Shown: positions 18,684-27,702 of the stretch, piece after piece
Layout of the letters: the number at the start of each line of letters is the position of its first letter
How positions within the stretch are numbered: the stretch's first letter is position 1
Assembly: GCF_013372225.1 (NCBI RefSeq)
Contig: NZ_CP053832.1
Coordinates: forward strand, 372,001 to 436,000
DNA from: Campylobacter ureolyticus
GTDB taxonomy: Bacteria; Campylobacterota; Campylobacteria; Campylobacterales; Campylobacteraceae
Length of the DNA: 64,000 nucleotides
Direction: 5' to 3'
Translations under genes and position numbers: made by a program
The notes under the pieces: generated by a model
Database searches by the model: none
Told to the model about the DNA's origin: nothing
Seen by the model: the letters and a program-made list of their open reading frames with translations, nothing else

Positions 18684-19831
18684 TGTTTTATAACTTATTT
18701 TCTTTTTTTATTTGGCTTTTTTTAACTCCTTTTATATTGGTTTTTTCATTTAAAAAAAAGTATAAAAAAAGCCTTCCCGCAAGATTTTTTCTATATAAAA
18801 ATCCTCCACTAAAAAAAGTTGATGTGCATTTTCACGCTTGCAGTTTTGGGGAAATTTCAGCTCTCGAGATTCTAGCTTTAAAATTTGAAAGCTTTTCATT
18901 TACAACGACGACTGCAACAGGTTTTGAAAAGGCAAAAAGCCTAAATGAAAATACAAGATTTTTACCATTTGAATGTTTTATACCTTTTTGGCTTACAAAA
19001 AGTAAAGTTTTAGTTGTTTTTGAGGCTGAGCTTTGGTTGAATTTGGTAAAAACTGCTAAAAAAAATGGTTCTTATGTGATACTTTTAAACGCAAGAATTA
19101 GCGATAGATCATATAAAAGATATGAAAAATTTAAATTCTATTATAAAGAAATTTTTAAATACATTGATTTAGTATTAGCTCAAAGCAAGCTTGATAAAAC
19201 TAGACTTTTAAATTTGGGAGCAAAAAACATAGAAGTTGTTGGAAATATAAAAAGTGCAAATTTTAAACTAGCAAGCAAAGACTATCCAAAATTTAGTGAG
19301 TTTTTAGTAACCATTGCAAGTACTCATGATGGCGAGGAAGAACTTATTTTAAATAATATAACGCCAAATAAAAATCAAAAATTTATAATCGCACCAAGGC
19401 ATCCTGAAAGATTTTGTAAAGTAGCTAAAATTTGTGAAGATTTTGCTAAAAAATTTAATCTAAAATTTGAAAAATTTTCACAAAATTTAGGTTTTAAATC
19501 AAACATTATATTGCTTGATACAATGAACGAAGTTATAAATTTTTATAAAATAAGTGATGTTGTTATACTTGGAGGAAGCTTTATAGACGGTATTGGCGGA
19601 CATAATCCAATAGAAATAGCTCAATTTAATAAGCCTTTAATAAATGGTTATTTTTATCATAACCAAAAGGCCTTGTTTGAACTAGTTGATGGTGTAAATT
19701 TTAGTGATTTATCAAATTTAAATGAGTTATTAAGTTTAAATTTGAGTAAAACAATGATTAAAAATAAAGCCGATTTACAAAGCATAGAAAATTTGATAAA
19801 AATAAAAATAAAGGAACAAAATGGCTGTTGA
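18683..19831 (+). CDS. waaA: 3-deoxy-D-manno-octulosonic acid (Kdo) transferase
   Basis: Inner-membrane-associated glycosyltransferase that adds Kdo to lipid IVA in lipooligosaccharide core synthesis. The 382-residue protein has an N-terminal membrane anchor, HFHACSFGEISAL, FEAELWLNLV, ILLNARISDRSYKRY and the GT-B site GIGGHNPIEIAQF. The start is GTG, overlapping the upstream TAG by one base; the conserved N-terminal anchor begins there. The C-terminal end overlaps the pseudouridine synthase start by 11 bp. Confidence 0.92.
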   Translation: MFYNLFSFFIWLFLTPFILVFSFKKKYKKSLPARFFLYKNPPLKKVDVHFHACSFGEISALEILALKFESFSFTTTTATGFEKAKSLNENTRFLPFECFIPFWLTKSKVLVVFEAELWLNLVKTAKKNGSYVILLNARISDRSYKRYEKFKFYYKEIFKYIDLVLAQSKLDKTRLLNLGAKNIEVVGNIKSANFKLASKDYPKFSEFLVTIASTHDGEEELILNNITPNKNQKFIIAPRHPERFCKVAKICEDFAKKFNLKFEKFSQNLGFKSNIILLDTMNEVINFYKISDVVILGGSFIDGIGGHNPIEIAQFNKPLINGYFYHNQKALFELVDGVNFSDLSNLNELLSLNLSKTMIKNKADLQSIENLIKIKIKEQNGC

Positions 19832-20594
19832 AAAAGCATATAAACTTTTAGCTTTGCAAGAAAATATCTCAAACAATGAAGCTAAGAACTTGATTGATAG
19901 CGGTTTAGTTTATTTAAGTGGCAAGAAAATAATTTTAGCAAGAGGGTTAGTTAATACAAGTGCAAAATTTAAAGTAACAAAATTAAAAAAACCAACTATT
20001 ATTTTTGAAGATGAAAATATTTTGGCTATAAATAAACCTGAGTTTATAAATAGCTCAGATATTGAAAAAAAATATAAATTTCCACTTATTAATAGACTTG
20101 ATAAAGAAACAAGCGGTGTTATACTCTTAGCTAAAAATGAGGAATTTAGACAAAAAGCCATACAAGAGTTTAAAAATTTAAATGTAAAAAAAACATATAT
20201 TGCGATTGTAAGTGGTGTCGTTAGTGAAAAAATAGAAATTAATGATAAAATTTTAACTATAAAAAATAATAATTCAAAAGGTAGAAATGAAGCATTTTCT
20301 AAAATTTCAGATAATGGAAAAACCGCTCTTACTACAGTTTATCCATTTATGGTAAGTGGTAAAAAATCACTTGTTAAAATAGAGATTAAAACAGGCAGAA
20401 CTCACCAAATAAGAGTGCATTTAGCTGCTTATGATCACGCTGTAATTGGCGATGAAAAGTATGCAAAACTAAGCTCAAAAAGACTTTTTTTACACTCATA
20501 TAAAACTGAAATTTTAGGATATTCTTTTGTAGCTCCGCTTGATAATAGTTTTAACGAGTTTGGTTTTGAGATTTCAAAAGATATGAAATTTTAA
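19821..20594 (+). CDS. RluA-family RNA pseudouridine synthase
   Basis: 257-residue pseudouridine synthase. A short S4-like N-terminal region (about 10-55) is followed by INRLDKETSGVILLAKN with the catalytic Asp, a YIAIVSGVV motif and IKTGRTHQIRVHLA. These are RluA-family signatures. Whether it modifies 23S rRNA or tRNA cannot be told here. The start overlaps waaA by 11 bp and has AAAGGAAC just upstream. Confidence 0.88.
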   Translation: MAVEKAYKLLALQENISNNEAKNLIDSGLVYLSGKKIILARGLVNTSAKFKVTKLKKPTIIFEDENILAINKPEFINSSDIEKKYKFPLINRLDKETSGVILLAKNEEFRQKAIQEFKNLNVKKTYIAIVSGVVSEKIEINDKILTIKNNNSKGRNEAFSKISDNGKTALTTVYPFMVSGKKSLVKIEIKTGRTHQIRVHLAAYDHAVIGDEKYAKLSSKRLFLHSYKTEILGYSFVAPLDNSFNEFGFEISKDMKF

Positions 20595-20654
20595 GCAAAT
20601 TTAAGAAAGTTTATTGTAAAATAAGCCCTTTGATTATATTTTAAAAGGTTAGAT

Positions 20655-21992
20655 GTGTTTGTACAAATAGGTGAATCACTTAGATCAGCTGTAAATAAGC
20701 TTAGAATTGTTGATGATGAAAAGGCGCTTAAAAATGCCCTTGTAACGCTTAGAAAAGCACTTTTAAAATCAGATGTTCATCATAAAGTAACAAAAGATTT
20801 TGTTGCTATGATAGAAGATGATTTAAAAGAAAATGGCATCGGGCAAAAGCAGTTTTTAGACTCAATTAAAAAGAATTTAACAGATATTTTAACAGCTCCA
20901 GGAAATCAAGGATTTGTTTATTCAAGCAAGCCACCAACAGTTGTTCTTATGAGTGGACTTCAAGGTGGTGGTAAAACAACATCAACTGTCAAACTTGCAA
21001 ATAACCTAAAACAAAAAAATAAAAAAGTATTAATAGCTGCTGCAGACTTACAAAGACTTGCTGCAGTTGAACAGTTAAAACAACTTTGCGAGGCAAATGA
21101 AATAGATCTTTTTTATATTGAAAATGAAAAAGACCCTGTTAAAGTTGCAAAAGAGGCTTTGCAAAAAGCTAAAAAAGAGCTTTATGATGTGCTTTTTGTA
21201 GATACTGCAGGAAGACTTGCAATAGATGAAGCTTTAATGAGCGAGTTAAAAGATGTTAAAAACGCCATAAATCCAGATGAAATTTTTTATGTAGCAGATG
21301 CTATGAGTGGACAAGATGGCGTTAGAACAGCTGATACATTTAATAAAGAACTTGGAATAACAGGGGTTATTTTAAGTAAATTTGATGCTGATACAAAAGG
21401 CGGAGTAGCTATTGGTATAGCTCATCAAATCGGAGTTCCTTTAAGATTTGTTGGAACAGGCGAAAAAGTAGCTGATATAGAGGGCTTTATACCTGATAGA
21501 ATTGTCGGAAGAATCATGGGCGAGGGCGATCTTGCTACTTTAGTTGAAAAAACAAGTGCTGTTTTTAATGAAAAAGATGTAAAAGATATAACCAAAAAAA
21601 TTAAAAAAGGGAAATTTACATTTAATGACTTTGTAAGTCAGCTTGAAAGTGTTAAAAAACTTGGAAATATGAAAAGTTTAATTGGAATGCTTCCAGGAAT
21701 GGGAAATTTAGCTGAAAAAATAGGCGATATGGATTTAGAAAATTCAAAAGAAATAATTCATATAAAAGCTATGATTAGTTCTATGACACCAAAAGAAAGA
21801 GAAAATCCAGATTTGTTAAATAATTCAAGAAAAAGAAGAATTGCTGCAGGAGCTGGCCTAACACAGATGGAAGTTAATAAATTTATAAAGCAATTTACAA
21901 ATGCCTCAAAACTAGCAAAAAAACTTACAAATAAAGGTGGCATTCGCGGAATGGCATCTTTAATGCAAGGCGGACAAAAATTTCCGGGATAA
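20655..21992 (+). CDS. ffh: Signal recognition particle protein Ffh
   Basis: SRP54 GTPase that delivers nascent membrane proteins to FtsY and SecYEG. The 445-residue protein has an N domain, a G domain with SGLQGGGKTTST (G1), VDTAGRL (G3) and the TKGGVAIGIA loop, and a methionine-rich M domain ending KNKGGIRGMASLMQ-like. The start is GTG at 20655, behind AAAAGGTTAG; the nearby ATG (20653) is out of frame. Its terminator-like hairpin overlaps the stop codon and rpsP follows 77 bp later. ffh next to rpsP is common in Campylobacterota. Confidence 0.95.
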   Translation: MFVQIGESLRSAVNKLRIVDDEKALKNALVTLRKALLKSDVHHKVTKDFVAMIEDDLKENGIGQKQFLDSIKKNLTDILTAPGNQGFVYSSKPPTVVLMSGLQGGGKTTSTVKLANNLKQKNKKVLIAAADLQRLAAVEQLKQLCEANEIDLFYIENEKDPVKVAKEALQKAKKELYDVLFVDTAGRLAIDEALMSELKDVKNAINPDEIFYVADAMSGQDGVRTADTFNKELGITGVILSKFDADTKGGVAIGIAHQIGVPLRFVGTGEKVADIEGFIPDRIVGRIMGEGDLATLVEKTSAVFNEKDVKDITKKIKKGKFTFNDFVSQLESVKKLGNMKSLIGMLPGMGNLAEKIGDMDLENSKEIIHIKAMISSMTPKERENPDLLNNSRKRRIAAGAGLTQMEVNKFIKQFTNASKLAKKLTNKGGIRGMASLMQGGQKFPG

Positions 21993-22003
21993 TTTCTCGG
22001 AAA
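21981..22003 (+). terminator. Hairpin at the ffh stop
   Basis: TTTCCGGGA/TCTCGGAAA stem (one G-U pair) spanning the ffh stop codon, followed by GTTTTATT. It could be a terminator or an attenuator before rpsP. Confidence 0.55.
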
Positions 22004-22005
22004 GT

Positions 22006-22038
22006 TTTATTATGAATAAATCTTTTATTTATAATAAA
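22006..22038 (+). promoter_or_regulatory. AT-only hairpin in the rpsP leader
   Basis: Inverted repeat TTTATTATGAATAAA/TTTATTTATAATAAA (15-nt arms, one G-U, 3-nt loop) directly after the ffh hairpin and 31 bp upstream of rpsP. It may be a leader structure or operator; nothing proves its role. Confidence 0.4.
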
Positions 22039-22069
22039 GCTTATATTAAAATTAACAAGGAGAAAAAAT

Positions 22070-22297
22070 ATGGCAACAGTTGTAAGACTAACAAAAATAG
22101 GTCGTAAAAAAAGACCATTTTATCGTATAGTTGTAACAGATAGTAGAAAAAGAAGAGATGGTGGATATATAGAGAGCATTGGTTATTATGATCCTATGGC
22201 AAATCCTGAAGTTGTTAAATTTGACGCTGAAAGATTACAGTATTGGAAAAGCGTTGGAGCAAAACTTAGTGAACGTGTAGAGAGAATAACCAAATAG
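22070..22297 (+). CDS. rpsP: 30S ribosomal protein S16
   Basis: Small-subunit ribosomal protein of 75 residues with the typical N-terminus [19 protein letters not shown] and [13 protein letters not shown] strong AAGGAGAAAA site precedes the ATG. First gene of the rpsP-khpA-rimM-trmD-rplS operon. Confidence 0.97.
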   Translation: MATVVRLTKIGRKKRPFYRIVVTDSRKRRDGGYIESIGYYDPMANPEVVKFDAERLQYWKSVGAKLSERVERITK

Positions 22298-22305
22298 AGC
22301 TAGAA

Positions 22306-22551
22306 ATGGTTGAAGAATTTATCAGACAATATGCTTTACTTATATGCGAGTATCCAGAAAAAATAAAAATAGAAAAAGTAAAAATTGATGATAATTTTTA
22401 TGAAATTATCATTTACGCAGATAAAACTGATACTGGAAAACTCATAGGTAAAAATGGTCAAATGATAAACGCCATAAGAACTGTTGTTCTTGGCTATAAA
22501 GCTAAAGATGCAGCTTCTTATAAATTTAGTGTAAAAGCCCTAGAAGAGTAG
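22306..22551 (+). CDS. khpA: KH-domain RNA-binding protein KhpA
   Basis: 81-residue single KH domain with the GxxG loop in GKLIGKNGQMINAIRT. KhpA binds RNA (in Gram-positives with KhpB/EloR) and commonly sits between rpsP and rimM, as here. Eight bp separate it from rpsP; rimM starts 4 bp after its stop. Confidence 0.92.
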   Translation: MVEEFIRQYALLICEYPEKIKIEKVKIDDNFYEIIIYADKTDTGKLIGKNGQMINAIRTVVLGYKAKDAASYKFSVKALEE

Positions 22552-22555
22552 TTTT

Positions 22556-23083
22556 ATGAGTGAGCTTCTTACAGTCGCCAAAATTGGTAAAACTATAGGA
22601 CTAAGAGGAGCTTTAAAACTACATAATAAGAGCGACTTTGTCTCACAATTTAAAAAAAATGCTAAATTTTTTTTAAGTGATGGCACCATACTTGAAATTT
22701 TATCTTACAATAGTGCTAGCTCACAAGTAATTTTTAAAGATTATGAAAGTATAGAGCTTGCTTCAAATTTGGTAAATAAATTTCTTTATCAAAGCATTGA
22801 AGCTACTAGAAAAAATTGTAAATTAAAAAAAGATGAGTATTTCTACTTTGATATAATAGGTCTTGAAGTTATAGAAAACGGTGAAACCTTAGGAAAAGTT
22901 GTGGATATTTTAGAAGTTGGAGCAAATTTTTTATTTGAGATAAAAACTGATGAAAAGTTAGTGAGCCAAGGATTTACAAAAAACTTTTTTGTTCCATATA
23001 TTGATGAATATTTAGATAAAATTTCAATCCAAACAAAACAAATTTTTACAAAAAATGCAAAACTTATTTTAAAAGAGTCATGA
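22556..23083 (+). CDS. rimM: Ribosome maturation factor RimM
   Basis: Assists 30S head assembly by binding S19. The 175-residue protein has the N-terminal RimM barrel ([17 protein letters not shown]) and the C-terminal PRC-like barrel ([33 protein letters not shown]). The stop overlaps trmD by 4 bp (ATGA). Confidence 0.94.
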   Translation: MSELLTVAKIGKTIGLRGALKLHNKSDFVSQFKKNAKFFLSDGTILEILSYNSASSQVIFKDYESIELASNLVNKFLYQSIEATRKNCKLKKDEYFYFDIIGLEVIENGETLGKVVDILEVGANFLFEIKTDEKLVSQGFTKNFFVPYIDEYLDKISIQTKQIFTKNAKLILKES

Positions 23084-23766
23084 AATTTAACTTTATAACT
23101 CTTTTTGAAAATCTTATAAAACCTTATTTTGATGATTCTATACTAAAAAGAGCTTTGGATAAAAATCTTTTTGAAGTTAGTTTTATAAATCCAAGAGATT
23201 TTAGTAAAGACAAGCATAAAAAAGTTGATGATTATATGATAGGTGGTGGAGCTGGACTTTTAATGGGCATCCAGCCATTAAGTGATACAATTTTAAATGT
23301 AAAAAATAAAAATCCCAACACTCATATAATTTACCTAACTCCAGTTGGCAAAAAATTTACTCAAAAAGATGCAAAAAGACTTTCAAAAAAAGATAATATT
23401 ACTTTTATTTGCGGACGTTATGAAGGTATAGATGAAAGAGTTATAGAAAAATATGTAAATGAGGTATTTTGTATTGGAGATTTTATCATGACAGGCGGAG
23501 AACTTGGAGCTTTATGTATGTGTGATGCAATTTGTAGAAACATAAATGGAGTTTTAGGAAATGCCAATTCACTTGAAGTTGAAAGTTTTGAAAATTCACT
23601 TTTAGAAGCACCATCTTTTACAAAACCAAATATTTTTGAAAATTTACCTGTGCCTTCAGAGTTTTTAAAGGGAAATCACGGTAAAATATCAGCTTTAAAA
23701 AATCAAATGGCGAGATTAAAGACAAACTATTTTCGCCCTGACTTAAAGGACAATCATGAGAAATAA
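23080..23766 (+). CDS. trmD: tRNA (guanine-N1)-methyltransferase
   Basis: SPOUT methyltransferase making m1G37 with SAM, preventing +1 frameshifts. The 228-residue protein has [15 protein letters not shown], the trefoil-knot motifs YLTPVGKKF and [13 protein letters not shown], and [14 protein letters not shown]. Start and stop both overlap the neighbours (4 bp with rimM, 11 bp with rplS). Confidence 0.96.
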   Translation: MKFNFITLFENLIKPYFDDSILKRALDKNLFEVSFINPRDFSKDKHKKVDDYMIGGGAGLLMGIQPLSDTILNVKNKNPNTHIIYLTPVGKKFTQKDAKRLSKKDNITFICGRYEGIDERVIEKYVNEVFCIGDFIMTGGELGALCMCDAICRNINGVLGNANSLEVESFENSLLEAPSFTKPNIFENLPVPSEFLKGNHGKISALKNQMARLKTNYFRPDLKDNHEK

Positions 23767-24112
23767 ATATATACAAGCTTTTGAAGAAGCTCAAATTTCT
23801 AAAAGAAGTATTCCTGAATTTCGTGCGGGCGATACTTTAAGAGTTGCTATAAGAATTACTGAAGGTGAAAAAACAAGAATTCAAAACTTTGAGGGTATTT
23901 GCATAGCTAAAAGAGGAACTGGAACAGGCAAGACTTTTATAATCCGCAAAATCGGTGCAAATAACGTCGGTGTTGAGAGAATTTTCCCACTTTATGGTGA
24001 AAACCTCGAAGAGATAAAAGTTTTAAGACATGGAAAAGTTAGAAGAGCAAAACTATTCTATTTAAGAGATAGAAGAGGTAAAGCTGCAAAAATTAAAGAG
24101 CTTAGAAAATAA
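23756..24112 (+). CDS. rplS: 50S ribosomal protein L19
   Basis: Large-subunit protein of 118 residues at the 30S/50S interface. Signatures include [26 protein letters not shown] and [15 protein letters not shown]. The start lies inside the end of trmD. A perfect palindromic terminator follows 6 bp after the stop, ending the operon. Confidence 0.97.
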   Translation: MRNKYIQAFEEAQISKRSIPEFRAGDTLRVAIRITEGEKTRIQNFEGICIAKRGTGTGKTFIIRKIGANNVGVERIFPLYGENLEEIKVLRHGKVRRAKLFYLRDRRGKAAKIKELRK

Positions 24113-24117
24113 TCAAA

Positions 24118-24143
24118 AATAAAAGAGTTATAACTCTTTTATT
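24118..24143 (+). terminator. Terminator of the rpsP-rplS operon
   Basis: Perfect 26-bp palindrome AATAAAAGAGTTA/TAACTCTTTTATT. It starts 6 bp after the rplS stop, and its right arm carries its own T tract. Confidence 0.75.
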
Positions 24144-24155
24144 GACTTAAATCAA
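24142..24155 (+). promoter_or_regulatory. FNR/CRP-type operator upstream of the cupin gene
   Basis: TTGACTTAAATCAA matches the FNR consensus TTGAT-N4-ATCAA at all but one position. Its centre lies about 40 bp upstream of the start point expected from the TATAAT at 24177. That is the class II activator position used by FNR/CRP proteins. Which Crp/Fnr regulator would bind is unknown. Confidence 0.5.
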
Positions 24156-24176
24156 CAACTACAACAAAATAAAAGT

Positions 24177-24182
24177 TATAAT
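24177..24182 (+). promoter_or_regulatory. -10 box of the cupin gene
   Basis: TATAAT 29 bp before the ATG at 24212. No -35 hexamer is evident; the FNR-like site lies where an activator would replace it. Confidence 0.55.
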
Positions 24183-24211
24183 ATCCTATAAATTTAAAAA
24201 AGGATATTGTA

Positions 24212-24544
24212 ATGCAGATTTATAAATTTAACAAAACTGAATTTGATGGTGTTAATGCTAAGCTTTTATATGAAGATAAATTTTCAAAAGAAATTTGTCT
24301 TAGTATGGCAAAAAACAGCTTTATGAAGGAGCATTTTGCTCCAAGCCCTATAAAAGTTCAGGTTTTAAAAGGTAGTATCGAGTTTGGCGTTGATAATGAA
24401 AAAGTTATTTTAAGCCAGTTTGATATGATAGCTCTTGATTCTATGGTTAAGCACTCTTTAAAAGCCAACGAAGATAGCATAATAAGACTGAGCCTATCTT
24501 TAAATGATACTTTTTCAAGAGTTAAAGAAGTATTAAATAAATAA
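24212..24544 (+). CDS. Small cupin-like protein
   Basis: 110-residue protein that looks like a single cupin barrel: KVQVLKGSIEFGVDNEKVILSQFDMIALDS is the usual glycine-turn-strand pattern, followed by VKHSLKANEDS with one candidate metal His. The first cupin motif (GxxxxxHxHxxxE) is degenerate: MKEHFAPSPIKV has one His only. Metal binding or redox sensing is therefore doubtful. An FNR/CRP-like site in its promoter suggests control by oxygen or nitrosative state. Monocistronic: a terminator lies before it and a new promoter after it. Confidence 0.6.
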   Translation: MQIYKFNKTEFDGVNAKLLYEDKFSKEICLSMAKNSFMKEHFAPSPIKVQVLKGSIEFGVDNEKVILSQFDMIALDSMVKHSLKANEDSIIRLSLSLNDTFSRVKEVLNK

Positions 24545-24592
24545 ATTTTATCATATTTTAAAAATATATAAAAATCATTAATCAATAACCAT

Positions 24593-24598
24593 TATAAT
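24593..24598 (+). promoter_or_regulatory. -10 box of the MoxR/Bat operon
   Basis: TATAAT in CATTATAATTTC, 29 bp before the moxR ATG at 24627, in the only gap (82 bp) before the seven-gene block. An ATAAGGTGG Shine-Dalgarno site follows. Confidence 0.5.
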
Positions 24599-24626
24599 TT
24601 CACTAAAAAATAATATAAGGTGGATT

Positions 24627-25568
24627 ATGATCTTACAAGATATAAAAAAAGAAGTAAGTAAGGTGGTTGTTGGTCAAGATGAACTTATTAATGCTTTACT
24701 TATAGGTCTTATTTCAAACGGTCATATTTTGGTTGAGGGAGTTCCAGGTTTAGCAAAAACAACGGCTATAAATGCACTAGCAAAAAGTCTTGGCATAAGG
24801 TTTAAAAGAGTTCAATTTACACCTGATCTTCTTCCAAGTGATATTATAGGAACTGAAGTTTATAATGTAAAAACTGGTGAGTTTTATCTTAAAAAAGGAC
24901 CCGCTTTTACAAACTTGCTTCTTGCTGATGAGATAAATAGAGCTCCTTCAAAAGTTCAATCTGCACTTTTAGAAGTTATGCAAGAAAAGCAAATTACAAT
25001 TGGCGATAATTCATTTAAACTTGATGAGCCTTTTTTGGTTATGGCTACACAAAACCCAATTGAGCAAGAAGGTGCTTATAAGCTTCCTGAAGCTCAGCTT
25101 GATAGATTTTTAATGAAAATTTTAGTTGATTATAACACTTATGATGAAGAGCTTGAAATAGTAAATAGAGTTGTTGTAAAAGGTTTTGAAAATATAAATC
25201 AAGTTGCCTCAAAAGATGAAATTTTAAATTTAAAAAATGAACTTAAAAAAATTCATTTTGATGAGGAAGTTAAAAAATATATGATAAAGCTTATTTTTGC
25301 TACAAGAAAACCTAGTGAATATGGTTTATCTCAAATTGGTGAATTTTTGGAATTTGGTGCAAGCCCAAGAGCAAGTATTGATTTATACAAATCAAGTGCA
25401 GCCTATGCGATGATAAACGGTAAAGACTATGTAACTCCACTTGATATTGCAGCTGTTTTAAAAGGTGTTTTAAGACATAGAATAATGTTAAATTATAAAG
25501 CAAAAGCAAAAGATATAACGCCAGATATTATAATAGAAAAAATCCTAAACACTATAAAGGCACCATAA
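24627..25568 (+). CDS. MoxR-family AAA+ ATPase
   Basis: 313-residue AAA ATPase with Walker A GVPGLAKTT (about 39-47), Walker B LLADEINRAP and sensor 1 MATQNPIEQEG. MoxR proteins act as chaperones that mature or insert metals into VWA-domain partners. Here it heads a MoxR-DUF58-BatA-BatB-BatC-BatD type operon, known in Bacteroides and spirochaetes for aerotolerance and stress survival. The next gene starts 4 bp after the stop. Confidence 0.92.
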   Translation: MILQDIKKEVSKVVVGQDELINALLIGLISNGHILVEGVPGLAKTTAINALAKSLGIRFKRVQFTPDLLPSDIIGTEVYNVKTGEFYLKKGPAFTNLLLADEINRAPSKVQSALLEVMQEKQITIGDNSFKLDEPFLVMATQNPIEQEGAYKLPEAQLDRFLMKILVDYNTYDEELEIVNRVVVKGFENINQVASKDEILNLKNELKKIHFDEEVKKYMIKLIFATRKPSEYGLSQIGEFLEFGASPRASIDLYKSSAAYAMINGKDYVTPLDIAAVLKGVLRHRIMLNYKAKAKDITPDIIIEKILNTIKAP

Positions 25569-25572
25569 ATAA

Positions 25573-26397
25573 ATGAATCGTGCAAAAGAAATTTTTATAA
25601 AAGCCAAAAAAAATGTCTTTAACTCAAACTTTGGTCTTTATGAAAGCTTGATAAAAGGTGATGGGCTTGATTTTAGAGAGATTAAAGAGTATGAAAATGA
25701 GGATTTAAGGCGTATTAACTATAAAGCTAGTGCAAAAAGTGGTGAGTTAAAAGCAAATGTTTTTAATGAAACAAAACAGATGAATGTTGTTGTAGTTTTG
25801 GCCTTAAGTAGTAGTTTAAAATTTGGCTCAAGTAGGCTTAAACTAGATCTTGCAGCAGAGATTTTTGCACTTTTGTCTCTTGCGACAACTATGGGTAAAA
25901 ATTTGCTTTTCCCAGTTGTTTTTAGTAATAAACCTGAGCTTTTTTATGAGCCAGTTAGTGATGAAAATGAAATCTATGAAATAACAAAAGATATTTTAAA
26001 TCTAAATACTTTTAAAAAGGAGATTGATTTTAAAAAATTGAGTGAGTTTTTAAATAGTGTCATTAAAAGAAAAGCTGCTGTTTTTTTAATAAGTGATTTT
26101 TTAGAAGAGATTGATTTAAGTGAAATATCATATCAAAATGATGTTTACGCGGTTGTTTTAAGAGATTTTTTTGAAGAAAATTTGACAACTTTAAATGATG
26201 TTGATTTGATAAATCCATTTAATGGAGATAAATTTGAAGCAAATTTGGATGAAATTTCTATTAAAAGATATAAAAAACTTTTAAAAATACATGATGAAAA
26301 ATTAAAAGAACATTTTTTACAAAATAAAGTTTCTTTTGGCAAAATTTATACAAACGATGAGCCACTTTCAAAGCTCATACAAATAGCAAGGCGTTAA
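25573..26397 (+). CDS. DUF58 domain protein of the Bat operon
   Basis: 274-residue soluble protein of the DUF58/VWA-like family. The signature GDGLDFREIKEYENEDLRRINYKASAKSG (residues about 29-57) matches the DUF58 consensus, followed by a VWA-like region with a degenerate metal site (VVLALSSSLKFG). DUF58 proteins regularly accompany MoxR ATPases and are assumed to be their substrates or partners. The next gene starts 1 bp after the stop. Confidence 0.85.
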   Translation: MNRAKEIFIKAKKNVFNSNFGLYESLIKGDGLDFREIKEYENEDLRRINYKASAKSGELKANVFNETKQMNVVVVLALSSSLKFGSSRLKLDLAAEIFALLSLATTMGKNLLFPVVFSNKPELFYEPVSDENEIYEITKDILNLNTFKKEIDFKKLSEFLNSVIKRKAAVFLISDFLEEIDLSEISYQNDVYAVVLRDFFEENLTTLNDVDLINPFNGDKFEANLDEISIKRYKKLLKIHDEKLKEHFLQNKVSFGKIYTNDEPLSKLIQIARR

Positions 26398-26398
26398 A

Positions 26399-26815
26399 AT
26401 GCAAGAATTTGATCTTTTAAAAGAGTTAAAAGATATTAAAGGTATTAGCGAAATTGATTTAAGCTTTTTATATCCGTGGATTTTTTTAATTTTATTTTTA
26501 TTAATAATTGCAATTTTTTGTCTTTTTAAAATAATTTTTATGCCAAGATATAAAAAAATAAAAAAAATATCTAAAAAAGAGTTGGCATTTAATGAGTTAA
26601 AAAGCATTGATTTTAAAAATGAAAAAGAAAGTATTTATAAATTTAGTCAAAACTTTCCATATTTTTTAGATGAAAATAACAGAAATAAATTTAATGAAAT
26701 CAATAAAAAACTTGAAATTTATAAATATAAAAAAAATACTCCAACTCTTGATAAAAATTTAAAAAGTGAAATTTTAACTTTGATTAAAAGTTTAAAGCCT
26801 AAGGACATAAAATGA
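26399..26815 (+). CDS. Small membrane protein of the Bat operon
   Basis: 138-residue protein with one hydrophobic segment (about 22-45, YPWIFLILFLLIIAIF) and a cytosolic basic tail. Its position between DUF58 and BatA and its one-helix layout correspond to the DUF4381-type small protein of Bat operons; I do not see a clear sequence motif. The stop overlaps batA by 4 bp. Confidence 0.65.
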   Translation: MQEFDLLKELKDIKGISEIDLSFLYPWIFLILFLLIIAIFCLFKIIFMPRYKKIKKISKKELAFNELKSIDFKNEKESIYKFSQNFPYFLDENNRNKFNEINKKLEIYKYKKNTPTLDKNLKSEILTLIKSLKPKDIK

Positions 26816-27702
26816 TTGAGTTTGAAAATTTATGGGCTTTTTTAATTCCTTTTATTTATCTTATTTTTTTAAAATTTTGCAAGCAAAAAAAAGAAGCCTT
26901 TTATTTCTCAAACATAAAAATGCTTAAAAATGCGACAAAAAATAGAACTATTTTAAAAGAAATTTTAAAATTTCTTTTAATTTTATTATTAAGCACAGCT
27001 CTTGCAAGTCCTATAAAAAAAGATGAGATAAAATCATCAAACTCACAAGGATATGAAATAGCTTTAATGCTTGATGCAAGTGGTTCTATGAGTGAGGGAA
27101 ATAAATTTGAAATTGTTAAGGACATATTAAATGATTTTATAGATAAAAGAAAAGATGATGCCTTGGCTTTAAATGTTTTTGCTGATTTTGCTTACACAGC
27201 TATTCCTTTAACTTATGATAAAGCAAGTATAAAAAGACTGCTTGAAAAGATAAAACTTGGTATGGTTGGATTAAACAAAACTGCACTTTATGAAGGACTT
27301 TTTTTAACTTCAAATTTATTTAAAGATAGCAATTCCAAAAATAAAATTATAATTTTACCAACTGATGGTATTGATAACGCAGGAACAATTCCACTTGATG
27401 TAGCTATAAAAACAGCTCAAAAATATAATATCAAAGTCTATACGGTTGGTGTTGGAAGGGCTGGGGATTTTAATCCAGATGTTTTAAGATATATCGCGCA
27501 AGAAACAGGTGGAAAGTACTATTCATCAAATTCAAGCAGTGGCTTAAAACAAATTTATGATGAGATAGATAAGCTTGAAAAAAGCGAGATAGAATCACAA
27601 AAATTTATTAAAAAAACTTATTTTTATTTTTACTTTTTAGGTTTTGGACTTTTTTTAATCGTGGTTTTATTTTTATATGACAATAGGAAAATAAATGTTT
27701 GA
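26812..27702 (+). CDS. batA: VWA-domain membrane protein BatA
   Basis: 296 residues. Two N-terminal membrane helices (about 5-20 and 47-65) flank a cytosolic segment, then a VWA domain with a complete MIDAS motif (MLDASGSMS, about 86-94; PTDGIDNAG) is followed by a C-terminal helix (about 265-287). BatA proteins of aerotolerance operons sit in the inner membrane with the metal-binding VWA domain outside and are thought to be MoxR clients. Overlaps batB by 8 bp. Confidence 0.88.
   Translation: MIEFENLWAFLIPFIYLIFLKFCKQKKEAFYFSNIKMLKNATKNRTILKEILKFLLILLLSTALASPIKKDEIKSSNSQGYEIALMLDASGSMSEGNKFEIVKDILNDFIDKRKDDALALNVFADFAYTAIPLTYDKASIKRLLEKIKLGMVGLNKTALYEGLFLTSNLFKDSNSKNKIIILPTDGIDNAGTIPLDVAIKTAQKYNIKVYTVGVGRAGDFNPDVLRYIAQETGGKYYSSNSSSGLKQIYDEIDKLEKSEIESQKFIKKTYFYFYFLGFGLFLIVVLFLYDNRKINV

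Noticed and set aside
24180-24208. AATATCC/GGATATT inverted repeat that could hide the cupin ribosome site
   Set aside because: The left arm lies at the -10 and upstream of the expected transcript start, so it would not be in the mRNA.
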